DNA of 32,770 nt from Mycolicibacterium malmesburyense (GTDB taxonomy: Bacteria > Actinomycetota > Actinomycetes > Mycobacteriales > Mycobacteriaceae), in assembly GCF_001050015.1 (NCBI RefSeq), contig NZ_CVTB01000273.1, forward strand, positions 1 through 32,770, in the 5' to 3' direction. A program made the translations under genes and the position numbers. A model generated the notes under the pieces. It ran no database searches. It was not told the DNA's origin and saw nothing but the letters and a program-made list of their open reading frames with translations. Shown here one piece after another: positions 8,693 through 17,260 of this stretch (the stretch's first letter is position 1; the number at the start of each line of letters is the position of its first letter).

Positions 8693-9415
8693 GTGATCCG
8701 TTCGCTCGCAGGGGCTTTCGCGTTCGGAACCGTGGCACCGGTGCGCAGCACGGCCGCGATCGGCCGCGGTGCGCTGACGGCGTTGCCGGTGGCGGGTGCG
8801 GCGATCGGCGGCCTGGCGGCGGCCACGGTGTGGGCGGCGTCGTGGGCGTTCGGGCCCGGGCCGCTGGCCGGGGTGCTCGCGGTGGCCGTCGTCGTGGGCG
8901 CGACCCGCGCGTTGCACATCGACGGCCTCGCCGACACCGCCGACGGGTTGGGATGTTACGGGTCCCCGGAGCGAGCCCTCGCGGTGATGCGGGACGGGCC
9001 TGCGGGCCCGTTCGGCGTGGCCGCGGTGGTGCTGGTTCTGCTGACGCAGGCCCTGACGTTCGGCGCCCTGTCCGCCGTCGGGCTGGTGGTGGCCGTCACG
9101 GCGGGGCGAGTCGCGGCGGTGTTGGCGTGCCGAAAAGGCGTGCCCGCCGCGGCCGGAAGCACGCTGGGGGTACACGTCGCGGGCACCCAGCCGGCGGCGG
9201 TGGTCGGTGCGTGGGTCGTCGCGGTCGCGGGGGTGGCCGCGTTCGCGGGCCCGCGGCCGTGGCAGGGGCCCGTGGCCGTGGTCGTCGGGCTGGCGTGCGG
9301 CGCGCTGCTCGTGGCGCACTGTGTGCGGCGCCTCGGCGGCGTCACCGGAGACGTGCTCGGCGCGGTGATCGAAGTGGCGACGACGGTCACGGCGCTGGGG
9401 CTCGCGATCCGCTGA
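8693..9415 (+). CDS. cobS: Adenosylcobinamide-GDP ribazoletransferase (cobalamin-5'-phosphate synthase)
   Basis: CobS joins adenosylcobinamide-GDP to alpha-ribazole (phosphate), the last assembly step of cobalamin, at the membrane. The 240-residue protein is strongly hydrophobic, with several predicted helices. It carries the family signature [12 protein letters not shown] (74-85) with metal-binding Asp residues, followed by [10 protein letters not shown] (about 99-108). The GTG start lies 3 nt after the cobT stop; no clear ribosome site is seen, consistent with coupled translation. It matches M. tuberculosis Rv2208 in length and position. It closes the cob operon; upstream corrin-ring genes are not in this window. 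Confidence 0.94.
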   Translation: MIRSLAGAFAFGTVAPVRSTAAIGRGALTALPVAGAAIGGLAAATVWAASWAFGPGPLAGVLAVAVVVGATRALHIDGLADTADGLGCYGSPERALAVMRDGPAGPFGVAAVVLVLLTQALTFGALSAVGLVVAVTAGRVAAVLACRKGVPAAAGSTLGVHVAGTQPAAVVGAWVVAVAGVAAFAGPRPWQGPVAVVVGLACGALLVAHCVRRLGGVTGDVLGAVIEVATTVTALGLAIR

Positions 9416-9464
9416 GCCGCGGCTGCGAGAAGTCGCCAAGAATCCGCCAAGGACGGCATCGGAA

Positions 9465-9499
9465 CCTTTCGGTACCCGCGAGGGACCACCACCGAAAGG
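9465..9499 (+). promoter_or_regulatory. Inverted repeat covering the ribosome site of the DUF732 gene
   Basis: CCTTTCGGT (9465-9473) and ACCGAAAGG (9491-9499) are exact reverse complements separated by 17 nt. The right arm contains most of the ribosome site GAAAGGAAGG of the gene starting at 9509. As RNA it would hide the ribosome site in a stem; as DNA it could be an operator. Confidence 0.55.
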
Positions 9500-9508
9500 A
9501 AGGCAGAC

Positions 9509-9832
9509 ATGTTCCATCTGAGCCGTATCACCGCCGCCGCCGTTGGCGCGCTGGGCATCGCCGCGTTCGCGACGACAGGCGTCGCGGCGGCCAACACCGT
9601 CGACGACACGTTCATCGAGGTCATCAACCAGCAGGGCATCCAACCGCCGTCGGATGCCGAGGCGATCAGCGTCGCGCACGACGCGTGCGCGGTGATCGAC
9701 GGCCGAGGCGACATCGCCGCGGCCGTCGACGCGGTCTCCGAGGCCACCAAGCTCGATTTCGAGGACTCGGCGTTCTTCGTCGGCGCGGCGATCGCGTCCT
9801 ACTGCCCCGAGCACGAGGACCTGATCGGCTGA
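9509..9832 (+). CDS. Small secreted DUF732-type protein
   Basis: A 107-residue exported protein. Residues 1-28 form a signal peptide (HLSR, a hydrophobic core, then VAAA before NTVDD). The mature part of about 79 residues has the pattern of mycobacterial DUF732 domains: DDTFIEVINQQGI, then a Cys (Cys60) after a helix, and a second Cys (Cys99) near the end, probably disulfide-bonded. DUF732 proteins are common small secreted proteins of mycobacteria with no established function. The ATG has a good ribosome site, GAAAGGA, 8 nt upstream, which lies in an inverted repeat. In M. tuberculosis the corresponding slot holds an integral membrane protein (Rv2209), so this gene is a local difference. Confidence 0.85.
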   Translation: MFHLSRITAAAVGALGIAAFATTGVAAANTVDDTFIEVINQQGIQPPSDAEAISVAHDACAVIDGRGDIAAAVDAVSEATKLDFEDSAFFVGAAIASYCPEHEDLIG

Positions 9833-9844
9833 CGACGCGGGGGG

Positions 9845-9870
9845 TGGCCCGGATCAGCCGAGTCGGGCCA
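9845..9870. terminator. Hairpin at the convergent ends of the DUF732 gene and ilvE
   Basis: TGGCCCG (9845-9851) and CGGGCCA (9864-9870) form a 7-bp stem with a 12-nt loop that spans the ilvE stop codon. It could be a bidirectional terminator; no T tract. Confidence 0.35.
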
Positions 9871-10960
9871 TCCAGCCGTGGGTGTCGGCGAAGGTGCCGC
9901 GCTGAATGCCGGTCAGGGTGTCGCGCAGCGCCATCGTGATCTCCCCCGGCCCGCCGTCGGCGATGGTGAACTCGCCCTCGGCGTGCTTGACCGTGCCGAC
10001 GGGGGTGATGACCGCGGCGGTGCCGCACGCGAACACCTCGGTGATCTCGCCCGCGGCCGCCTTCTTCTGCCACTCGTCGACGTCGATCTTGCGTTCCTCG
10101 ACGGCGAACCCCGCATCGGTTGCCAACTGCAACAACGAATCCCGCGTCACGCCGGGAAGGATCGAACCGCTCAGCTCGGGAGTCACCAGCCGCGCCGACC
10201 CACCGCTGCCGAAGACGAAGAACAGGTTCATCCCGCCCATCTCCTCGACGAAACGCCGTTCGGCGGCGTCCAGCCACACCACCTGGTCGCAGTCGTTGTC
10301 CGCGGCCTGCGCCTGTGCCAGCAGCGAAGCCGCGTAGTTGCCGCCGAACTTCGCCGCGCCGGTCCCGCCGGGGCAGGCCCGCACGTATTCGGTGGACAGC
10401 CACACGCTGACCGGCTTGATCCCGCCCGTGAAGTAGGCGCCCGCGGGCGAGGCGATGACCATGTAGCGGTACTGCGTCGCCGGTCGCACACCCAACCCGG
10501 GTTCGGTGGCGAATACGAACGGCCGCAGGTACAGCGACTCCTCACCACCGGCGGGCGGCACCCACTGCTCGTCGGCGGCGATGATCTGGCGCAGCGATTC
10601 GATGAAGACGTCCTCGGCCAGTTCGGGAATCGCGAGCCGCCGCGCCGACATCCGCAGCCGGCGGGCGTTGGCCTCCGGCCGGAACGATACGATCGAGCGA
10701 TCCGCCCACCGGTAGGCCTTGAGCCCCTCGAAGATCTCCTGCGCGTAGTGCAGCACGATCGCCGACGGGTCCAGTTCGATCGGGCCGTAGGGGATCACGC
10801 GCGCGTCGTGCCACCCCTTGCCCTCGATGTAGTCGATCGAAACCATGTGATCGGTGTGGTAGCGGCCGAATCCGGGGTTCGCCAGGATCGACTCCCGTAC
10901 CTCATCGCTCGCCCGGTTCGCGTTGCGCTCAACCGTGAACTCGAGGGGGCCGTCAGTCAT
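9854..10960 (-). CDS. ilvE: Branched-chain amino acid aminotransferase
   Basis: IlvE is a PLP enzyme that performs the last step of leucine, isoleucine and valine synthesis, using glutamate as amino donor. The 368-residue protein (M. tuberculosis Rv2210c) belongs to fold type IV. The PLP lysine is Lys204 in [10 protein letters not shown]. Other landmarks are [14 protein letters not shown] (71-84), [22 protein letters not shown] and [13 protein letters not shown]. The ATG at 10960 has no ribosome site, but TACAAT lies 6 nt upstream, suggesting a leaderless mRNA starting inside the 22-nt gap after gcvT. It is downstream of gcvT on the same strand, so read-through from gcvT is also possible. Confidence 0.97.
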   Translation of the reverse strand: MTDGPLEFTVERNANRASDEVRESILANPGFGRYHTDHMVSIDYIEGKGWHDARVIPYGPIELDPSAIVLHYAQEIFEGLKAYRWADRSIVSFRPEANARRLRMSARRLAIPELAEDVFIESLRQIIAADEQWVPPAGGEESLYLRPFVFATEPGLGVRPATQYRYMVIASPAGAYFTGGIKPVSVWLSTEYVRACPGGTGAAKFGGNYAASLLAQAQAADNDCDQVVWLDAAERRFVEEMGGMNLFFVFGSGGSARLVTPELSGSILPGVTRDSLLQLATDAGFAVEERKIDVDEWQKKAAAGEITEVFACGTAAVITPVGTVKHAEGEFTIADGGPGEITMALRDTLTGIQRGTFADTHGWMARLG

Positions 10961-10966
10961 GCAGCG

Positions 10967-10972
10967 ATTGTA
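10967..10972 (-). promoter_or_regulatory. Candidate -10 for a leaderless ilvE transcript
   Basis: TACAAT on the - strand (10972 to 10967), close to the ideal -10, ends 6 nt before the ilvE ATG. It sits in the 22-nt gap between gcvT and ilvE. Confidence 0.6.
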
Positions 10973-10982
10973 TATCCGGGCG

Positions 10983-12077
10983 CTACCGGGTTTTTGCCTC
11001 GACGAACGGCGGCTTGACCACCTCGCATTCGACCGCGCGGCCGCGGACGTCCACCGCGACGCGGTCCCCGTCGGCGATGGCGGCGGCGGTGTCGATCAGC
11101 GCCAGGCCGATGCCGACTTTCAGTGTGGGAGAGAAGGTTCCCGATGTCGTTACCCCGACGGACCGGTCCCCGTCGAGCACCGTGAGGTCGGCGCGCAACA
11201 CCCCGCGGCCGACGGCCTTCAATCCGCGCAGCAGCCGGGGCGGGCCCGCCTCCTTCTCGGCGAGCAGCGCGTCGCGCCCCCAGAAGGCGTCCTTCTTCCA
11301 ACCGACCGCCCATCCGCAGCGGGCTTGCAGCGGTGAGAAATCCGGCGACAGTTCGTGGCCGTGCAGCGGATAACCCATCTCGGTGCGCAGGGTGTCGCGG
11401 GCACCAAGCCCCGCGGGCTCGCCCCCCGCCGCCGTGACGGCCTCGAGCAATGCGTCGAACACCACGTCCGAGCGGTCCCACGGAGGCAGCAGCTCGTATC
11501 CGTGCTCACCGGTGTAACCGGTGCGGCACACCCGCACGGGTACCCCGGCGAACTCGGCGTCCGCGTAGCCCATGTAGTCCATGGCGGTCGGGAGCCCCAA
11601 CCCGCCGACCACCTCGGCCGATTTCGGTCCCTGCACCGCCAGCACCGCATACGAGCGGTGTTCGTCGGTGATGGTCAGACCGGCCGGTGCCCGTTCCTGC
11701 AGCGCCGCGACGACCGAGGCGGTGTTGGCGGCGTTGGGCACCAGGAAGATCTCGTCGTCGGAGACGTAGTATGCGATCAAATCGTCGATCACACCGCCGG
11801 AGTCGTTGCAGCACAACGTGTATTGCGCCTTGCCCGGTCCGATGCGGCGCAGGTCGTTGGTGAACGCGGAGTTGATGTATTCGGCGGCGCCGGGTCCGCG
11901 CACCAGCGCCTTGCCCAGATGGCTGACGTCGAACAGCCCGACGGTGGCGCGGGTCGAGTTGTGCTCGCTGACCGTTCCCGCGTACGCGACGGGCATCAGC
12001 CAGCCGCCGAACTCGGCGAAGTTGGCCCCCAGTTCGCGGTGGCGGTCTTCCAGCGGGCCCTTCAACACATCGGTCAC
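10983..12077 (-). CDS. gcvT: Aminomethyltransferase, glycine cleavage system T protein
   Basis: GcvT transfers the methylene group from the aminomethyl-lipoyl arm of the H protein to tetrahydrofolate, releasing ammonia. The 364-residue protein has the usual T-protein landmarks: [11 protein letters not shown] (22-32), [10 protein letters not shown] (47-56), [15 protein letters not shown] (73-87), [32 protein letters not shown] and TSGTFSPTL in the C-terminal barrel. The start is GTG at 12077 without ribosome site but with TAGGGT 8 nt upstream. The genes for the H and P proteins are not in the window, as in M. tuberculosis (gcvT is Rv2211c). It is divergent from the cyclase gene, only 39 nt away, and upstream of ilvE. 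Confidence 0.96.
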   Translation of the reverse strand: MTDVLKGPLEDRHRELGANFAEFGGWLMPVAYAGTVSEHNSTRATVGLFDVSHLGKALVRGPGAAEYINSAFTNDLRRIGPGKAQYTLCCNDSGGVIDDLIAYYVSDDEIFLVPNAANTASVVAALQERAPAGLTITDEHRSYAVLAVQGPKSAEVVGGLGLPTAMDYMGYADAEFAGVPVRVCRTGYTGEHGYELLPPWDRSDVVFDALLEAVTAAGGEPAGLGARDTLRTEMGYPLHGHELSPDFSPLQARCGWAVGWKKDAFWGRDALLAEKEAGPPRLLRGLKAVGRGVLRADLTVLDGDRSVGVTTSGTFSPTLKVGIGLALIDTAAAIADGDRVAVDVRGRAVECEVVKPPFVEAKTR

Positions 12078-12085
12078 GCCGATCC

Positions 12086-12091
12086 ACCCTA
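12086..12091 (-). promoter_or_regulatory. Candidate -10 for a leaderless gcvT transcript
   Basis: TAGGGT (12091 to 12086 on the - strand) lies 8 nt before the GTG. The same hexamer at the same distance precedes pepB and doxX in this window. Confidence 0.55.
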
Positions 12092-12116
12092 GTGGGGCCG
12101 TTCAGTTGGCACACTT

Positions 12117-13208
12117 GTGCAGGTGGTCGACCTGGACGCGCTGGAAGCCGCCGGGATCGCCGACGCCCACGGCCGGGCCGGGCTGATCGCCTACCTGGAC
12201 TCACTCGGGTTCACGGCAGAGGACATGGTCGAGGCCGAACGTCGCGGCCGGCTCTTCGGCCTCGCCGGTGACGTTTTGCAGTGGTCGGGACCGCCCACCT
12301 ACACGCCGCGGGCGGCCGCCGAGCGGCTCGGCGTACCGCTGGCCGACCTCACCCAGGCCTGGCAGGCGCTCGGCCTGCGACTCCCCGACCCCGACGTGCC
12401 CGCGCTGAGCCGCGCCGACGTCGACGCGCTCGAGTCGTGGCGGACGATCAGCGCGGTGACGGGGCCGGACGCCGCGCTGAACTTCCTGCGGATCATCGGT
12501 GCGACGATGGCGCGCCTCGCCGAGGCCAGCGGGTCGATGATCCGGATCGCCCAGCCCGACCTGCTCATGACCCACACTCGCGACGAGCTCACCACCGCGC
12601 GGGCGTACCGGGCCGTCGCCGAACTGGTGCCGGGCATCTCGGCGCTGATGGACTCGGTGTGGCGCCACCACATCACCAGCGCCAGGACGTACTTCGAGGA
12701 CGTCATCCACGACTCATCGGCGATGGTGACCTGCGGCGTCGGGTTCGCCGACCTGTCCGGGTTCACGGTGCTGACCCAGCGACTGAGCCCGACCGAGCTG
12801 TCCGATCTGCTCGTCGAGTTCAGTGGCGCGGTGAGCGATGTGGTGCACGATAACGGCGGCCGGGTGGTGAAGTTCATCGGCGACGAGGTCATGTGGGTGA
12901 ACTCGGATCCGGAGCAACTGGTCAAGGCGGCGACCGATCTCGTCGAGTATCCGCGGGCCCGCGAGAGCGGGCTGGGCGTGCGGGCCGGCCTGGGGTACGG
13001 CCTGGTGCTGGCGATCGGCGGCGACTACTTCGGCACCCCGGTCAACCTGGCCGCGCGGTTGGTGAGCGCCGCGGCCCCCGGTCAGATCCTCGCCGGGGGC
13101 GACGTGCGCGACGCGCTGCCCGGCCACCCCGCCACCCGGGTGGAACCCTTGACGCTCAAGGGGTTCGAGGGTCCGGTCACGGCCTACGACCTGCACGCCG
13201 GCGCCTGA
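12117..13208 (+). CDS. Class III adenylyl cyclase with N-terminal regulatory domain (Rv2212-like)
   Basis: The 363-residue soluble protein is the ortholog of M. tuberculosis Rv2212, a cyclase reported to be controlled by fatty acids and related in layout to the pH-sensing Rv1264. Residues 1-195 form the helical regulatory domain. The catalytic domain (about 205-360) shows the full set of active-site residues: metal-binding Asp212 (GFADLSGF) and Asp256 (KFIGDEVMW), substrate residues Lys252 and Asp303 (GDYFGTPVN), and transition-state residues Asn310 and Arg314 (NLAAR). It should form a homodimer. The start is GTG at 12117, matching the family N terminus ([11 protein letters not shown]); a second GTG at 12123 is possible and has a weak -10 (CACACT) 7 nt upstream. 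There is no ribosome site. Confidence 0.93.
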   Translation: MQVVDLDALEAAGIADAHGRAGLIAYLDSLGFTAEDMVEAERRGRLFGLAGDVLQWSGPPTYTPRAAAERLGVPLADLTQAWQALGLRLPDPDVPALSRADVDALESWRTISAVTGPDAALNFLRIIGATMARLAEASGSMIRIAQPDLLMTHTRDELTTARAYRAVAELVPGISALMDSVWRHHITSARTYFEDVIHDSSAMVTCGVGFADLSGFTVLTQRLSPTELSDLLVEFSGAVSDVVHDNGGRVVKFIGDEVMWVNSDPEQLVKAATDLVEYPRARESGLGVRAGLGYGLVLAIGGDYFGTPVNLAARLVSAAAPGQILAGGDVRDALPGHPATRVEPLTLKGFEGPVTAYDLHAGA

Positions 13209-13211
13209 AGC

Positions 13212-13217
13212 TAGGGT
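13212..13217 (+). promoter_or_regulatory. Candidate -10 for a leaderless pepB transcript
   Basis: TAGGGT begins 4 nt after the cyclase stop codon and ends 8 nt before the pepB GTG. It matches the arrangement at gcvT and doxX exactly. Confidence 0.55.
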
Positions 13218-13225
13218 TGGGCCTC

Positions 13226-14746
13226 GTGAGCCCTGCAACCGCCGGATATCAAGCCCCTGCCGTCACCGTCAGCTCGTCGCTGCCCAAACGCACAGCCGAC
13301 TCATCGGTGCTGATCGTGCCCGTGGTGAACGGGGACGACGACTCGTCGGCGAAGGTGGTGACCGGCCCGCACCTCGGCGCCGCGGCGGTCACGGAGATCG
13401 AGACCGCGCTGGCGGCGCTCGGCGCCAAGGCCGGCAGCGAACAGGTCACGCGCGTCGTCGCGCCTTCGCTTCCGGTGGGCAGCGTGCTGGCAGTCGGGCT
13501 CGGTAAGCGACGCGACACCTATCCCGCCGACGTGATCCGCCGCGCCGCGGGCGCCGCGGCCCGCTCGCTCAACGGCGCCGAGTCGGCGCTGACGACGCTG
13601 ACGGGCCTGGACCTGTCGGCGGCGGTCGAGGGGCTGGTCCTCGGCGCCTACCGGTTCAGCGACTTCCGCAGCTCCAAGACCGCACCCAAGGACGCAGGGC
13701 TGCGCGAGATCACCGCGCTGGCCTCCGACACCAAGTCGGCCACCAAGGAGACCGCACAGCGGGCCGCCGACATCGCGACCGCGGTGGCCACCGCCCGCGA
13801 CTTCGTCAACACCCCGCCCAGCCACCTCTTCCCCGACGAATTCGCCCGCCGTGCAAAGGCGTTGGGCGAGGTGGCCGGGCTGTCGGTCGAGATCCTCGAC
13901 GAGAAGGCATTGGAGAGGGCCGGTTACGGCGGCATCATCGGCGTCGGCAAGGGCTCGTCGCGGCCGCCGAGGCTGGTGCGCCTCACGCACAAGGGCGCCA
14001 AGCGCAAGGGCAAGAAGGTCGCGCTGGTCGGCAAGGGCATCACCTTCGACACCGGCGGCATCTCGATCAAGCCCGCCGCCAACATGCACCACATGACCTC
14101 CGACATGGGCGGCGCGGCGGCCGTCATCGCCACGGTGGTGCTGGCGGCCAAGCAGAAGCTGCCGATCGACGTGATCGCCACCGTCCCGATGGCCGAGAAC
14201 ATGCCGTCGGCGACCGCGCAACGTCCCGGCGACGTGCTGACGCAGTACGGGGGCATCACGGTCGAGGTGCTGAACACCGACGCCGAGGGCAGGCTGATCC
14301 TGGCCGACGCGATCGTGCGGGCGGGCGAGGACGATCCGGACTATCTGATCGAGACCTCGACGCTGACCGGCGCGCAGACCGTCGCGCTCGGCTCCCGCAC
14401 GCCCGGGGTCATGGGCAGCGACGAGTTCCGCGATCGGGTCGCGCGGATCTCGCAGTCCGTCGGCGAGAACGCCTGGCCGATGCCGCTGCCCGAGGAACTC
14501 AAGGACGACCTCAAGTCGACGGTCGCCGACCTCGCCAACGTGAGCGGGTCACGTTTCGCGGGCATGCTCGTCGCGGGCACCTACCTGCGCGAGTTCGTCC
14601 CCGAGGGCGTGCAGTGGGCCCACATCGACATCGCCGGTCCCGCATACAACAGCGGCGGGCCGTGGGGCTACACCGGCAAGGGCGGAACCGGTGTGCCGAC
14701 GCGGACGATGTTCGCGGTCCTGGAGGACATAGCCGCGAGCGGCTGA
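13226..14746 (+). CDS. pepB: Leucyl aminopeptidase, M17 family
   Basis: A cytoplasmic two-metal aminopeptidase of 506 residues (M. tuberculosis Rv2213) that removes N-terminal residues from peptides and normally forms hexamers. The C-terminal catalytic domain has [15 protein letters not shown] (lysine and aspartate ligands), [10 protein letters not shown], and the M17 signature NTDAEGRL at 350-357 with Asp and Glu metal ligands. [17 protein letters not shown] and [11 protein letters not shown] near the end are also typical. GTG at 13226 was chosen because family homology begins there and the TAGGGT box precedes it; the open frame extends into the cyclase gene. Its last codons (GCC GCG AGC GGC TGA) are the first part of a 25-bp tandem repeat that continues beyond the stop. 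Confidence 0.95.
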   Translation: MSPATAGYQAPAVTVSSSLPKRTADSSVLIVPVVNGDDDSSAKVVTGPHLGAAAVTEIETALAALGAKAGSEQVTRVVAPSLPVGSVLAVGLGKRRDTYPADVIRRAAGAAARSLNGAESALTTLTGLDLSAAVEGLVLGAYRFSDFRSSKTAPKDAGLREITALASDTKSATKETAQRAADIATAVATARDFVNTPPSHLFPDEFARRAKALGEVAGLSVEILDEKALERAGYGGIIGVGKGSSRPPRLVRLTHKGAKRKGKKVALVGKGITFDTGGISIKPAANMHHMTSDMGGAAAVIATVVLAAKQKLPIDVIATVPMAENMPSATAQRPGDVLTQYGGITVEVLNTDAEGRLILADAIVRAGEDDPDYLIETSTLTGAQTVALGSRTPGVMGSDEFRDRVARISQSVGENAWPMPLPEELKDDLKSTVADLANVSGSRFAGMLVAGTYLREFVPEGVQWAHIDIAGPAYNSGGPWGYTGKGGTGVPTRTMFAVLEDIAASG

Positions 14747-14846
14747 TCGGGCCAGAGCCGCGAGCGGCTGATCGGGCCAGACCCGCGAGCGGCTGATCGG
14801 GCCAGACCCGCGAGCGGCTGATCGGGCCAGAGCCGCGAGCGGCTGA
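14731..14846. repeat. 25-bp tandem repeat, 4.6 copies, starting in the pepB 3' end
   Basis: Units start at 14731, 14756, 14781, 14806 and 14831 (the last has 16 bp). The unit opens AGCCGCGAGCGGCTGATCGG and ends GCCAG. Copies 1, 2 and 5 begin AGCC, copies 3 and 4 begin ACCC; otherwise they are identical. The first copy includes the last five pepB codons and its stop. AGCCGC-GA-GCGGCT in copies 1, 2 and 5 is a self-complementary core that could fold as a small hairpin; the C in copies 3 and 4 breaks one pair. There are no spacers, so this is not a CRISPR array. Confidence 0.95.
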
Positions 14847-14868
14847 ACTCCCGCTCCCCGCTCCCCGC

Positions 14869-14930
14869 GCCGAGACCGACGAAATGGCGGCTTTCACTCG
14901 CAAAAACCCGCCAATACGTCGGGTTCGGGC
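14869..14930. repeat. Imperfect palindromic element at the convergent ends of pepB and ephD
   Basis: The left arm (14869-14890) contains CGAGACCGACG then AAATGGCGG; the right arm (14908-14930) contains CCGCCAATACGTCGGG. The arms are imperfect reverse complements, with the inner CCGCC/GGCGG and the CGTCG/CGACG parts matching exactly, around a loop that contains AAAAAC. It ends against the ephD stop codon. A related element lies at 22473-22531. It may act as a bidirectional terminator or be a member of a dispersed palindrome family. Confidence 0.65.
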
Positions 14931-16696
14931 TAGACGACCTTGCCGCGCGCGGTGCTGCGCATCACCTGCGGCAGCAGGTGCGCGACGCCGTAGACGATGT
15001 GCGCCTCGGGCGCGACGGGCCGGATCGGCTTGTTCTTCTTGACCGACGAGACGATCGCGACCGCGACCTTGTCCGGACCGTACCGGCGTCGGGAGAAGAC
15101 CTTTTCGAGCTGAGCGCGTCGCGCCTCGACCTTGTCCTGCTTGCCCGCGGGAGCGTCGAAACGCGTGGTGTGGACGATGTTGGTGTCGATGACGCCGGGG
15201 CACACCGTGGTCAGGCCGACCCCCGCCTGATCCAGTTCGGCGCGCAGACAATCGCCGAACATGAACACCGCCGCCTTGCTGGTGGCATAGGCGTTCATCG
15301 ACTGTTGCGGCGAATACGCCGCCATCGAAGAGATGTTGACGACGTGCCCGCCCAGCCCACGATCGACCATGCGACGCCCGAACGCCCTGCAGCAGTTGAC
15401 GACTCCGCCGAAGTTGATGGCCAGCACGCGGTCGTACTCCTCGCGCGGGGTGTCGAGGAACATGCCCGCATGCCCGACGCCCGCGTTGTTGACCACGATG
15501 TCGGGCACGCCGTGTTCGGCGCACACCTGATCGGCGAACCGCTCGACGGCCTCGGCGTCGGACACGTCGAGCGTGTAGGCGTGCGCGACTCCCCCACGAG
15601 CGGCGATCTGGGCGGCGGTCTCCTTGGCGGTGCCCTCGTCGACGTCGCTGACGACGATCTCGGCGCCCTCGCGGGCGAACGCGAGCGCGGTCTCGCGACC
15701 GATACCGCTGCCCGCGCCCGTGACGGAAACCAGTGTGTCACTGAAGTATTCGCGTGGCCGACCGACCTGTGCGCGCAACAGCTCGCGCGTCGGCGGTTCG
15801 CCCTCGAGGTAATCGACGAGCTGCTCGACCGAGCGGGCGATCGCTTGCGGGTGCGACATCGGCGACCAGTGCCCGGCTCTGATATCGCGCCGCCACAACC
15901 GCGCCACCCATCTTCCGGTGTCGTCGTAGACGTGCGGGCGCACGAACGGATCCCTGGTGTTGACGATGAGCTGAACCGGGACGTCGACGTAGTGATCCTT
16001 GCGGCCGGGCTTCATCGACCGCAGGTAGTTGGCGCCGTACACCTTGACGCTCTTCGCGGCGTCTGACTTGTAGGTCGGTGCGTGGTGCAGTTGCTCGTGC
16101 GGGATGCCGTCGCGCACCGACAGGATCTGGCGCACGAACTCCGCGATGAAGCCGCGGACCGCCAGCGGCGCGACCACCGGGATCGAGAAGAACCCCATGT
16201 AGGCGAAGGACAGGAACTGGCTGATCGCCCGCACGAAGCGGTGCGGACGCCACGGCCGCATCAGCGAGCCGGTGATGAAGTGGTTGAGGTGGTCGATGCT
16301 CGGGCCCGAGATCGATGTGAACGACGCGATCCGGTCGCCGGCACCCGGCCGGGCCAGGTACTCCCACATGGCCGCCGAACCCCAATCGTGGGCGATCACG
16401 TGTACGGGTCCACCCGGGCTGACCGCGGCGACGACGGCCTCGAAGTCGTCGGCGTACTGCGACATGCGGTAAGCCGAAACCCGTTTGGGCCCAGTCGATT
16501 CCCCGACTCCGCGATTGTCGTAGCGCACGATGCGGAACCGGTCGGCCAGCAGCGCCACCACGCCGTCCCACAGTACGTGCGAGTCGGGCCACCCGTGCAC
16601 GAGAACCAGCGTGGGACGGTCGGGATTGCCTTCCTCGTAGACCGCGACCCGCACGTCATCCGTGCTGTCGACGAATCGCCGCGCGACCTCCCCCAT
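14930..16696 (-). CDS. ephD: EphD: epoxide hydrolase (alpha/beta hydrolase) fused to short-chain dehydrogenase
   Basis: A two-domain enzyme of 588 residues, orthologous to M. tuberculosis EphD (Rv2214c), which has been linked to processing of epoxy-mycolic acids in the cell envelope. Residues 1-300 are an alpha/beta hydrolase: HGWPDSH oxyanion region, nucleophile Asp104 in AHDWGS, late Asp in NTRDPF and His276 in AGHWSP. Residues about 320-588 are a classical SDR: TGAGSGIG (326-333) for NAD(P), NNAG (403-406), Ser in NISSM, and Tyr470/Lys474 in YATSK. Both active sites look complete. I chose ATG at 16696, which has GGGAGG 4 nt upstream; GTG at 16699 would sit almost on that site. The C-terminal KKNKPIRPVAPEA is typical of the family. 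Confidence 0.93.
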   Translation of the reverse strand: MGEVARRFVDSTDDVRVAVYEEGNPDRPTLVLVHGWPDSHVLWDGVVALLADRFRIVRYDNRGVGESTGPKRVSAYRMSQYADDFEAVVAAVSPGGPVHVIAHDWGSAAMWEYLARPGAGDRIASFTSISGPSIDHLNHFITGSLMRPWRPHRFVRAISQFLSFAYMGFFSIPVVAPLAVRGFIAEFVRQILSVRDGIPHEQLHHAPTYKSDAAKSVKVYGANYLRSMKPGRKDHYVDVPVQLIVNTRDPFVRPHVYDDTGRWVARLWRRDIRAGHWSPMSHPQAIARSVEQLVDYLEGEPPTRELLRAQVGRPREYFSDTLVSVTGAGSGIGRETALAFAREGAEIVVSDVDEGTAKETAAQIAARGGVAHAYTLDVSDAEAVERFADQVCAEHGVPDIVVNNAGVGHAGMFLDTPREEYDRVLAINFGGVVNCCRAFGRRMVDRGLGGHVVNISSMAAYSPQQSMNAYATSKAAVFMFGDCLRAELDQAGVGLTTVCPGVIDTNIVHTTRFDAPAGKQDKVEARRAQLEKVFSRRRYGPDKVAVAIVSSVKKNKPIRPVAPEAHIVYGVAHLLPQVMRSTARGKVV

Positions 16697-16745
16697 CACA
16701 CCTCCCGTGAATTGGCGGAACCGCCGGTACCGTAGCAGCTCGCGG

Positions 16746-17102
16746 TCAGCTCTCCTCGAGCTCGCGCCTCTGCGCTCGTCGGCGCTCGATGCGACGCCGC
16801 TCGTCGAAATCGCGCATCCGCTGCGGGTAGCCGACCTTCTGCACGTCGTAGACGGGGATCTTCAGCCGTTCGGACAGTCGCCGGGCACCCGCGTCTCCGC
16901 CGGCACGGCGCCGCGTCCACTCCCCGTCGGCGGCGACCAGCACCACGGTGACGTCGGTGACGGTGGTCTTCGGTTCGACGAAGGCCTCCACGCCGGTGTG
17001 TTCGGCGACCCACCGGCGCAGGTAGTTCAGATCCGCGGCAGGGTCATCCCCCGGGCCCTTACGCCCGCGCTTACCGCGCCGGAACCTGTCGAGGACTCCC
17101 AC
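16746..17102 (-). CDS. Small conserved mycobacterial protein of unknown function
   Basis: A basic, soluble protein of about 118 residues. The centre contains [22 protein letters not shown] and [16 protein letters not shown], followed by [20 protein letters not shown] and a C-terminal helix almost wholly of Arg and Glu. I recall similar proteins in other mycobacteria, sometimes loosely labelled oxidoreductase, but I see no cofactor motif and give no function. The start is uncertain: GTG at 17102 has AAGGGAG about 11 nt upstream; GTG at 17114 lies directly on that site, and ATG at 17210 would add a segment without similarity. It lies upstream of ephD on the same strand with a gap of about 49 nt, and diverges from dlaT. 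I do not recall an equivalent between ephD and dlaT in M. tuberculosis. Confidence 0.75.
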   Translation of the reverse strand: MGVLDRFRRGKRGRKGPGDDPAADLNYLRRWVAEHTGVEAFVEPKTTVTDVTVVLVAADGEWTRRRAGGDAGARRLSERLKIPVYDVQKVGYPQRMRDFDERRRIERRRAQRRELEES

Positions 17103-17260
17103 TGGTGTCCGCACTCCCTTTCGATCCTCTACCGATAGTGCCAGAGCGGTGGGTCGGACGGTCTGCGGCGAACTGTGCGTCCGGACGTGACAGGATGGGT
17201 ATGAAGACAATCACCCCAGCACGATCGACGACCGTTCAAGGGAGCGAGGGAGTCAATCAC

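Noticed and set aside
14731..14846. CRISPR-like array
   Set aside because: The 25-bp units are directly adjacent with no unique spacers, begin inside a coding end, and no cas gene is near.
17178..17187. CGTCCGGACG palindrome upstream of dlaT as an operator
   Set aside because: A 10-bp GC palindrome is expected by chance in such DNA, and no promoter boxes with good spacing lie beside it.
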